Shown: piece by piece, positions 1 to 6,393 of the stretch
Numbering within the stretch: position 1 is the first letter of the stretch
Layout: each line of letters opens with the position of its first letter
NCBI GenBank assembly: GCA_000333855.2
Contig: CM007334.1
Span: 497,776-515,303 of the forward strand
From: Endotrypanum monterogeii
Taxonomy: Eukaryota; Euglenozoa; Kinetoplastea; Trypanosomatida; Trypanosomatidae
DNA: 17,528 nucleotides
Direction: 5' to 3'
Made by a program: the position numbers and the translations under genes
Notes under the pieces: model-generated
What the model saw: only the letters and a program-made list of their open reading frames with translations
What the model was told of the DNA's origin: nothing
Database searches by the model: none

Positions 1-22
1 AACGTTTTTACCGTTTAACGTT

Positions 23-38
23 ACTAACGTACGTTAGT
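23..38. repeat. 16-nt perfect palindrome
   Basis: The sequence ACTAACGTACGTTAGT is identical to its reverse complement. It lies in a stretch rich in TAACG/ACGT words. No function is known to me. It could be chance in a low-complexity spacer. Confidence 0.6.
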
Positions 39-90
39 CGTCTCGTAGTAAGGTAAAGGTAACGTAGGAGTAAGTAGTACATATAGTACG

Positions 91-91
<1 letters not shown>

Positions 92-149
<58 letters not shown>
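92..149. repeat. (CA)29 microsatellite
   Basis: About 29 uninterrupted CA dinucleotides lie roughly 160 bases before the first start codon. Alternating purine-pyrimidine tracts like this can adopt Z-DNA and are length-polymorphic in Leishmania. The exact copy number in an assembly may be unreliable. Confidence 0.95.
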
Positions 150-153
<4 letters not shown>

Positions 154-238
154 TTCGAGGGGAGAGAGCTGTCTTTTGGCGCACCTTCCGTGATAGACGT
201 GCTTCTCGATTCGCTGTGTTCGTTTCTCGAGTTGAAGG

Positions 239-310
239 ATTTTTTTTCAATTCCTCCAAAAAAATATTTTGCTCCTGACGCCTTGTTGTGGACAAACCGA
301 CGTACCAAAG
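239..310 (+). promoter_or_regulatory. Probable trans-splice acceptor region for gene 313-945
   Basis: A T-rich pyrimidine tract at about 239-258 is followed by no AG dinucleotide until 309-310, only two bases before the ATG at 313. Use of that AG would give a 2-nt 5' UTR behind the spliced leader. AGs upstream at about 230 and 236, after an earlier pyrimidine stretch, are alternatives and would leave a leader of about 75 nt without an upstream ATG. Either choice makes 313 the first start codon. Confidence 0.45.
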
Positions 311-312
311 AA

Positions 313-945
313 ATGTCGCTTTGTGTGCCTGCTGGCCGTGGCCGCTCGGCATTTCTCGTGCGTGGCGTACTCTTGGTGATAATTGTAGCGCTTCTCAGTG
401 TATGCGCGCTCCCGGCGCAGGTGCAGGCGCAAGCAGCGACGGCGACGGACTTGAAGAATAATATTAGGGAGAGGCTGAGTCGCATTAACAGCGGCATGCT
501 GGATTTCTATAGCGCTCTCGGCGCCACGCCGACGGTGCAGCAGCAATTTTGTACGATGGCCGTATCCAACAAAGCACCGGGCTTGAGTCTCACGATGGAG
601 TCTACCGCGGGGCCCTACCACCTGCTCGCCACAGACGAAGGCTTGGTCATCTTCAAAGACGATTATGTTTTCGGTCCCTCCATTGAGCTAATCGGTGCTT
701 CGGCCCAGGTGGATGGAACACTGACGACAAATATACAGAGCGGTTCAAGCATTGTTGTGCCCTACACAGCGAACACTATCATTTTCGTTGTTGGTATTAT
801 ATCGCATAGCAGCGGCAGCATGAGCATTCTGCCCATGGCTCGTTACATGCTAGTGGACGGATACCGCTGCACTGGCTCGAGCATGAACGTGGCTGACCTC
901 TACAGCAACACCTTCAGCCGTGTCTTTCAGGCAATGGCGGCGTAG
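313..945 (+). CDS. Small secreted/luminal protein, paralog of the next gene
   Basis: A 210-residue protein I cannot name. The N-terminus is a classical signal peptide: a basic stretch (R9, R11, R17), a hydrophobic core at about 18-32 and a likely cleavage after VQA (residue 39). There is no second membrane segment clear enough to call, although residues 152-164 are quite hydrophobic. The mature part has only two cysteines, C80 and C186, which match a pair in the neighbouring gene and probably form a disulfide. No N-glycosylation sequon was seen. It aligns along most of its length with the protein at 2696-3304 (shared LIG near 126-128, SGxSIxxP near 143-150, a hydrophobic stretch then LPxAxYxxxxxxRC near 173-186), so the two are tandem, strongly diverged paralogs. 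The ATG at 313 is the first in frame and follows the pyrimidine tract. Gene identity is solid; function is unknown. Surface, secretory-pathway or secreted location is inferred. Confidence 0.85.
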   Translation: MSLCVPAGRGRSAFLVRGVLLVIIVALLSVCALPAQVQAQAATATDLKNNIRERLSRINSGMLDFYSALGATPTVQQQFCTMAVSNKAPGLSLTMESTAGPYHLLATDEGLVIFKDDYVFGPSIELIGASAQVDGTLTTNIQSGSSIVVPYTANTIIFVVGIISHSSGSMSILPMARYMLVDGYRCTGSSMNVADLYSNTFSRVFQAMAA

Positions 946-1375
946 TATATGTTAGCTACAGGGGTTTTCCTCGCATGCGTGCGTGCGTGCGTGCATCTAT
1001 ACCCCCTTTTTTTAAATTTTTTCATTCTAGACATTTTCATTGACGCTTCAAAGATTCCTGAAGGGAAGGGCGAGGGGCGAGGCTAGATGTGTTCGCCAGT
1101 GTTATCAAACGATATGCTGGGCTCAGCTGGTTCCACGAATTGTATACATACCTCTCTTTTTCTTTGCTTTCGACGTAGATGCCGTAATGGCTGCATGCTT
1201 GTGTACATGGGTAGGTGTGTGAGTTGCGCAAACAGGATTGTAGACTACATGGCGACCGATCTCGCAGTCACATTACTCTCGTTTTCTGTTTTTTTCCGTT
1301 TTTTTCTGTTTTTTTTTTCTGGTCTCTCTGTGTGTTTCAGTTCTCTGCCTCATCATTTGTACACATGACCCCTGG

Positions 1376-1377
<2 letters not shown>

Positions 1378-1418
<41 letters not shown>

Positions 1419-1441
1419 TGTGTGTGTGTGTGTGTGTGTGT
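1378..1441. repeat. Compound (TA)n(GT)n microsatellite
   Basis: About 19 copies of the AT dinucleotide (1378-1416) directly join about 12 copies of GT (1418-1441). Together they give a cruciform-capable and a Z-DNA-capable block side by side, in the 3' flank of the first gene. Confidence 0.95.
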
Positions 1442-2665
1442 TATTTTTTTGTTTTTTGTTTGATTTTCGGCCCTTTGCTCATTTGAATGCGGTGGCGCAT
1501 GTACTCAAGTGTTTACTTCAACGTACACCTCTTCGTTGATGTCGGTGCACCCGTTGTATCATGTGTGGTCGGCAAGACTGAGGATGGCGCCACCGCCACT
1601 CTGCCTTTCCCTTCTCCGCTACGTGTCTTGACTTTTTGACGTCCCTCTTTCTCCTCCCCATTTTTTTTTCCTCAATCAAAGGGAGAGAAAAAAAAAAATA
1701 TTCATCACCACCAATTAATAGAAAAGTGAGATTTATACGATTTGCTGTTATTTTTAGCGTGTTTGGGAGAGAAATCGATGTTCTCTCTACACCCTCCCCT
1801 CCTAGAGATGATTGCGTGTGTCTGTGTTGCGCAGCGGGCGTGATCGCGCGACACTTGATCAGATGCCATTCCAAATGCTGGCGCGTCGGTTGCGGGCTGC
1901 TTTGCGCATTGTATGAGTGCTGAAAAGAAAAAAAAACTATTATTATTACTTCTTCCTTCCCCTCGGCAGCCAAGGAGGAGGGGGAACGGACAGGAGCGAT
2001 AATTTTTTTTCTCTCTTTACATGAAGAGACCGGGGCTATAAACAAACGACAAAGAGGATGCAATATAGAAAAGAGGTGCTGCTGCAGCTCCCCCCCCCCT
2101 CGCCCCACACACACATACATACACAAACTCTCACTGTACTCAACTACTACGTCATCTGCGCGTTTCTCCTGTTCTCAATCTTTTTTCTTCTTCTCTGCCT
2201 GATATCGTTCATCTTTCCTGTTCCATACTCGGATGCCATGATTCGCTTGCATCTTCTTGCGCTAATGCGTGTGGCGCCATCAAACAGCACTGCTGTTGTC
2301 AGCTGATTTCTCCATTCTTCCCTCTCCCCTCTCCATCACTGATCCACCGAACGATATTTTGGGCAGCTCGATCGCTCCCAACTACACAATCGCACGCAAT
2401 ATTTTTTCAGTCCCCCCCTTTCCAGAACAACAACCATTTTTTTTTTTAGAAGCGTGCCTCGGGGGGGCGCTTTTACCTTTCTTCCTCTCTAGACACACAC
2501 GCACACGCACAGCGCTTGCGCTTCGTAAGTGACCTGCGGAACTTGTAGAATAAAAGAAGAAAAAATTATTCCATTTATTCCAATATATTATATTATATAT
2601 CCTCCCCGTTGACCAGTGTGCGTTTGTTATTCTTCTGAGTGTTTACTTCGTATAGAGATTGGGTA

Positions 2666-2679
2666 CTTTTTTGTTGCAG
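2666..2679 (+). promoter_or_regulatory. Probable trans-splice acceptor for gene 2696-3304
   Basis: A T-rich tract at 2666-2675 ends in GCAG, with the AG at 2678-2679. The first ATG after it is at 2696, giving a 5' UTR of about 16 nt. This placement argues against starting the protein at the in-frame upstream codon near 2639, which lies before the acceptor. Confidence 0.6.
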
Positions 2680-2695
2680 ACACTGCTTGTTAGTC

Positions 2696-3304
2696 ATGCC
2701 TTCCTTCACAGGCGCTTCTCGTTCTTCGGGGCTCGCCCGAACTGCGGTTGCCACGGTGCTGGCGATGGTGCTCGTGGCACTATGTCTCTCGGCGACCACC
2801 TTTGTATCTGCTTCTTTGAGCGAGTTTCGGATACAGTATCAGTCCATGATGGCGTCCTCCGGCAAGGGTTTTGACATGGCGTATCGCGAGATGACGGCAC
2901 CGCCTGCCTCATTTCAGTGGCAGTGCACGTCGGACACACAGGGCGTCTACAGTGTAGCCTACGCCTCCCAACAACACCCCTATGCGGTAAGCATATCCAA
3001 CTCCCAACTGACGCTGACACGAGTGGCGTCTACCCCTGGGGTGAGTTACAACCTTATCGGTATTTCCTGCACTTACCTAGCGACTTGCAGCGGTGTAGAG
3101 TCGGGGGGCTCGATTTCTTTTCCATTACAGGAAGATCGCATTGTCATGGTGGCCGGCGAGGTGAGGAGCAATGGTGTTGCCAACTTTTTACCGGTCGCCT
3201 ACTACGTGGTTCAGTTGAGCGGGAGATGCCTGGCCTCGAGCGCCAATGTTACGAGGGTGTTTGGGGCTGGTGCCCCAGCCGTCTGGAGAGGTTTGTGGCA
3301 ATGA
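2696..3304 (+). CDS. Small secreted/luminal protein, paralog of the preceding gene
   Basis: A 202-residue protein of unknown function. It has a signal peptide with hydrophobic core at about 17-33 and probable cleavage after VSA (residue 39), the same position as in the gene at 313-945. The mature region holds C77 and C178, matching C80 and C186 of the paralog, plus an extra pair C125/C131 that the paralog lacks. A single N-glycosylation sequon is at N184 (NVT). Shared landmarks include LIG at 120-122, SGGSISFP at 136-143 and LPVAYYVV at 165-172. There is no clear second membrane anchor or GPI-type hydrophobic tail, so a soluble secreted or luminal protein is the simplest reading. The start is set by the acceptor at 2678-2679; a longer frame begins upstream but would precede that site and push the signal peptide inward. 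The pair sits head to tail, 1.75 kb apart. Confidence 0.85.
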   Translation: MPSFTGASRSSGLARTAVATVLAMVLVALCLSATTFVSASLSEFRIQYQSMMASSGKGFDMAYREMTAPPASFQWQCTSDTQGVYSVAYASQQHPYAVSISNSQLTLTRVASTPGVSYNLIGISCTYLATCSGVESGGSISFPLQEDRIVMVAGEVRSNGVANFLPVAYYVVQLSGRCLASSANVTRVFGAGAPAVWRGLWQ

Positions 3305-3708
3305 GCTGGAGCGCGGACTAAATACATCTGGAAAGCCGTTTCTCGCATCGAGCCTGGGTCTAATGGTAGCCTTCCCTATAACATTCCCCCTTGCAAACAC
3401 ATATTTATACATACGCACGCACGCGCAGAGAGATTGCATCGGTGTGCCCGCTGTGTTTATTTTTCCCTTCTCCCTCCCCTCTTCTCCACTCCTTTTGTTT
3501 TGATGGTCACTATACCCACGAGGGTCTGCTGATGGACTTTGTATCCGTGCGAGTCTCCTCCTGTTTTCTCTTTGTATGCAGCAGTGCATCAATGCAGGAT
3601 TTGGCTGAGGGTGTCATGGCACGCGCTCAATTCATATTTCACCGTTCATATGGTGCCCCGTTTTTTTCTGAGTGTTGTGTTGTGCGTTTGATTATCTGAC
3701 ATGGGTGA

Positions 3709-3747
3709 ATATATGTATGTATATATGTATATATATATATATATATT
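3709..3747. repeat. (TA)-rich imperfect microsatellite
   Basis: Alternating AT interrupted by three G residues gives ATGT words, then a pure AT run. It lies about 400 bases after the stop of the second gene, probably in its 3' UTR or just beyond. Confidence 0.9.
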
Positions 3748-4825
3748 CTCCCGTGATACTTCTTTCCCTCTCAACCCTTACCCTCTCTACAAAGCCTTCA
3801 GATGGGGGGAGGGAGGAGTTATTCCTAGATATATGATGGGATGGGTACCTAATGAAGAGGTTGCCGTTCTAGAGTTTGTTGCCTTGCCTTTTTCTTATTT
3901 TTCTTCATTTTCCCTGTGGGGTGTATGGGGATGCGCTGGTCTCTGTACTGCGTGGGGTATGCTGCTGCTTGTGGCCCGCTTGCGCTTCATTGCGCCTGTC
4001 TAGAGTCTCTCGCATTCACTTGTTTAGTTATTATGTTTGCTTTCTGTGGGTGTGTGTCGTGATGTTTAGGGAGGAGGTTCCATGCGGCATCTTATAGATG
4101 CAACTCCATGGATCGCCTTCGAGGTGAAGGGGGGGAAAAAAAGGCGAGGAAAATGAGGATAGAAAAAGTCGCTTTTGCATTTCTCAAAAAAGAGCAAAAG
4201 AAAAATGAGGGGGTTGTAGATGCTTCTGAAAGGATAAAGGCAGTGACTGGCGAGAAAGGGTCGCTAATGTCTCTCTGTTGCTTTTCTCAGAACATTCAAA
4301 TGAAGTGAGTGGGGGAAAGGGTGCCGTTGGTCTGGGAGAGGCGACTGAACCGAGGGATATTATCCCTCCCTCTCTCTCCCGAATGTCTATTGCTGGCAAG
4401 CTTGTTTTTTTTTTTTTTTACGTTCCCCCAAAGCTATTTTTAAAGGTGCGCCACCGTCACAGCCGTCTGTCAGACGGATGAGCTATTGGAAGGCCTTTCG
4501 ACTTGCTTTACGAAACATAAATTCCATGGTCGCGCCCGTCATGACGCTATGCAAGCATGCCAGTCAGCGCATGTATGAATGCTTCTTCCGCTGTACAGCC
4601 TTCCAGAGGTGTGCGTGATAGCGCTATTTTCTCGATAGCTCAATACAATTGTCGGGGTTTCCTTCCCCTCGCCATCTCATAGCCCCCCCCCCCCGCTGTG
4701 CTCACCCCACGCGGACGAATACGTGCCGTGTTGATGACCGTTTGTTTTTCTATGTGTTGCCTCAGCACCCCTCCTCCTCCCGACGCACGTACGTATACCC
4801 ATACACTTATCTCTCTCTTCCCCGT

Positions 4826-4884
4826 TTTTTTTCTTGCCTTCACTCCACACTACACCTCGATTTGCATGACCCTCTTCCTCACAG
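4826..4884 (+). promoter_or_regulatory. Trans-splice acceptor region of eS31
   Basis: A pyrimidine-rich tract from about 4808 onward is followed by CTCTTCCTCACAG, with the acceptor AG at 4883-4884. The first ATG after it is 4900, giving a 15-nt 5' UTR, typical of a short highly expressed ribosomal-protein leader. The acceptor lies in the loop of a perfect inverted repeat. Confidence 0.75.
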
Positions 4885-4908
4885 ATCTCCCTGAGGGTCA
4901 TGCAAATC
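4859..4908. repeat. Perfect 16-bp inverted repeat spanning eS31 acceptor and start codon
   Basis: The left arm GATTTGCATGACCCTC (4859-4874) is the exact reverse complement of the right arm GAGGGTCATGCAAATC (4893-4908). The 18-nt loop (4875-4892) contains the trans-splice AG (4883-4884), and the right arm contains the eS31 ATG (4900-4902). In the precursor RNA this could form a hairpin presenting the acceptor in the loop and hiding the start codon; trans-splicing would remove the left arm and free the start. The repeat is directly visible; the role is inference. Confidence 0.9.
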
Positions 4909-5358
4909 TTCATCAAGAATGCCGCAGGCCGTACGGTGGCCGTGCGCGTGTCCGCCGAGGACACGGTCGCCGCCCTCAAGGCCCAGGCCAACGTGACAGA
5001 GGGCAACCTCTTCTTTGCGGGTATGTGCCTTGCTGAGGAGGAGACGCTCGCCGCTTACCACGTGTCCGCCGAGTCCACCGTCCACGTGGTTGTCCCGGTG
5101 GAGGGCGGTAAGGGTAAGAAGAAGAAGAAGCGCATCTTTACGAAGCCAAAGAAGCCGACGCACCGCCACAAGCTGGAGAAGATGCGCGCGCTCAAGTACT
5201 TCAAGGTGACGGAGAACGACGACGGTTCCTACAAGGTGGAGCGCACGCGCCAGGACTGCCCGCACCCCCAGTGTGGTGCCGGCGTGTACATGGCCCAGCA
5301 CAAGGACCGGCAGTACTGCGGCAAGTGCCACCTGACCTACAAGGCGGAGAGCAAGTGA
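4900..5358 (+). CDS. RPS27A: Ubiquitin-like/ribosomal protein eS31 (S27a) fusion
   Basis: A 152-residue fusion. Residues 1-70 are a degenerate ubiquitin: MQIFIK at the start, then a shortened domain about 6 residues smaller than ubiquitin and ending in VPVEGG where ubiquitin has LRLRGG. Only K6 and K27 of the seven ubiquitin lysines remain (K11 is Arg; K29, K33, K48 and K63 are lost), and the L8/I44 hydrophobic patch is Ala/Phe. Residues 71-152 are eS31, a small-subunit protein at the beak/head: a lysine-rich N-terminal tail (KGKKKKKR) and a zinc ribbon with C120-x4-C125-x14-C140-x2-C143. In most eukaryotes ubiquitin is cut off after Gly-Gly and helps eS31 assembly; here the GG|K junction is kept, so cleavage after G70 is plausible but the freed moiety is unlikely to be a working modifier. 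The ATG at 4900 follows the acceptor by 15 nt. Codon use is strongly GC-ending, as expected for high expression. Confidence 0.97.
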   Translation: MQIFIKNAAGRTVAVRVSAEDTVAALKAQANVTEGNLFFAGMCLAEEETLAAYHVSAESTVHVVVPVEGGKGKKKKKRIFTKPKKPTHRHKLEKMRALKYFKVTENDDGSYKVERTRQDCPHPQCGAGVYMAQHKDRQYCGKCHLTYKAESK

Positions 5359-6141
5359 ATATCGTAGAGGGGAACATAGGAAAAGTATGTGAACAAGACA
5401 ACAATACTACGCGAATTTGGGAAAACGAATGGTGCTGACGAAGAAGGTGCAGGGGGGCGTCCAGAAGTGTGCGTATAGGCGGTGTGTTTACATTCTGCTG
5501 ACGTGCATGCTCGCGTTCCTCCTCTTTTTTTTTCCTTTTTTGTTTTCCATTGCTCAACTGTTGGTCTTGCTCATTTCGTGCATTGTCTGTCGTTCTTTGT
5601 GTTCTCCATACCCCGCTGCCGAGCTTGATGCTGCTGCTTCTCCCTCATGATGTTGTTGTTGTTGTTTTATTTTTTTATTTCTTTATGATTATCATGTTTT
5701 TTTTCTTTTCCAGAGGGCCTTGCGCCTATCATTTGACCTCAAAAACCACAAAACATATATCTCTACACCCACGCATACAGAAAACAAAAGGAATCAAGTT
5801 GGAGGAACGTAGGGGATAGGAGGAGAGGGATGAGGTGGGGAGCTTACATCGGAGCACTGGTCTTTCATCGCCCAAGAAAGTACACGTTGTCAGACAGAAC
5901 ATCAGACACTCGTCTGTGAGGCGACAGAACCGCGCATTAGCAAGCGATGCAAGCGATGTGAGGTGAGGGGTATTGTGCTAGTGTAAACCTTCGTTGCCGC
6001 AACGGTCGTAGTAGGTGCTCTTGCTGACGTCCTTTTTTTCTCCCCCTTCCTTGCCCTCTCCCCCCATCCCCCAAAGGGACCTGCTTCGCTTCATAGCCTG
6101 AGGGGCACATATATCTTCGTGTGTGCATCAGTGTGTAGGCC

Positions 6142-6173
6142 ACCAATATATATATATATATATATATATTGGT
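6142..6173. repeat. (TA)n block forming a 32-nt perfect palindrome
   Basis: A TA repeat of about 12 units is framed by ACCAA on the left and TTGGT on the right, so the entire 32-nt block equals its reverse complement. It could extrude as a cruciform and lies about 220 bases before the next start codon. Confidence 0.9.
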
Positions 6174-6355
6174 CGTTTTTTTTTTCTACTCGAGCGAGGT
6201 AGTTTCATATTCATCTCCATCGATGCGCTTTCTTTCTTCACCCGATTCGCTTTGCGTTGCCTCGAATCATTTTTTTTTTCTCTTCTCCATTCCTTCCCTG
6301 TCTCTGATCTTCCGCCTTCGACACTGTCCATCTTGGCGCGACCCCATTCGCCTCT

Positions 6356-6380
6356 ACCTCCCCCCTTTTTTTTCCCGTAG
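6356..6380 (+). promoter_or_regulatory. Trans-splice acceptor region of the oxidoreductase gene
   Basis: A dense C/T tract at 6356-6377 ends in CCCGTAG with the AG at 6379-6380. The ATG at 6394 is 13 nt further on. AGs at 6383-6384 and 6386-6387 are near alternatives. The in-frame upstream extension to about 6169 lies inside the pyrimidine tract and is not expected in mature mRNA. Confidence 0.7.
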
Positions 6381-6393
6381 TCAGCAGTCTCGA

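Larger units (their letters stand above)
1..312. other. Left intergenic segment, no gene seen
   Basis: This is non-coding sequence before the first gene. It holds a 16-nt perfect palindrome at 23-38, a (CA)n microsatellite at 92-149, and pyrimidine-rich sequence from about 200 to 260 that probably serves trans-splicing of the first gene. The reading frame of the downstream gene stays open back to about 190, but there is no in-frame ATG before 313, so this extension is not taken as coding. Confidence 0.7.
946..2695. other. Long intergenic region between the paralogs
   Basis: About 1.75 kb without a convincing gene. It will contain the 3' UTR and polyadenylation site of the first gene and the splice region of the second. 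It holds a (TGCG)n patch at 976-994, a T-rich pyrimidine tract near 1280-1330, a compound (TA)n(GT)n repeat at 1378-1441, A-runs near 1689-1700 and 1923-1936, a poly-C/CA patch near 2090-2125 and an AT-rich patch near 2570-2601. Open frames here run through simple repeats and encode biased peptides. A SIDER-type retroposon in a 3' UTR is possible in Leishmania but I cannot identify one by eye. Confidence 0.7.
3305..4899. other. Long intergenic region before eS31
   Basis: About 1.6 kb without a convincing gene. It contains pyrimidine-rich sequence near 3460-3500, a (TA)-rich repeat at 3709-3747, a purine-rich patch near 4120-4210, a T-run near 4406-4419, a short 15-nt near-palindrome at 4463-4477 and the pyrimidine tract plus inverted repeat that precede eS31. 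Short open frames (for example 3701-4003 and 4108-4308) have repeat-driven or highly charged biased composition and no recognisable domain. Confidence 0.7.
5359..6393. other. Intergenic region between eS31 and the oxidoreductase
   Basis: About 1 kb. T-rich stretches near 5525-5545 and 5655-5715, a purine-rich patch near 5800-5840, a 32-nt AT palindrome at 6142-6173 and a long pyrimidine-rich stretch from about 6230 to 6380 that serves splicing of the next gene. No convincing gene is seen. Confidence 0.7.

Noticed and set aside
190..312. N-terminal extension of the first secreted protein
   Set aside because: The frame is open but has no ATG; it covers the likely splice region, and a signal peptide fits a start at 313.
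2058..2306. Open frame encoding a hydrophobic small protein
   Set aside because: The hydrophobic stretch comes from T-rich pyrimidine tracts read as Phe/Leu; it begins in a poly-C/CA region and has no conserved features.
2639..2695. Longer start for the second secreted protein
   Set aside because: No ATG at the start of the extension, and it precedes the probable acceptor at 2678-2679. The ATG at 2696 gives a normal signal peptide aligned with the paralog.
3701..4308. Two open frames in the spacer before eS31 (3701-4003 and 4108-4308)
   Set aside because: The first begins in a TA repeat giving Tyr/Ile/Met runs; the second is a purine-run product rich in Lys/Glu. No acceptor-start arrangement or domain supports either.
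4879..5331. 150-residue open frame on the minus strand opposite eS31
   Set aside because: It is a shadow of the GC-rich eS31 coding frame; biased Leu/His/Val composition and opposite to the direction of the transcription unit.
6169..6393. 75-residue N-terminal extension of the oxidoreductase
   Set aside because: It translates the pyrimidine-rich splice tract into Phe/Ser/Leu-rich sequence; the acceptor at 6379-6380 places the start at 6394.
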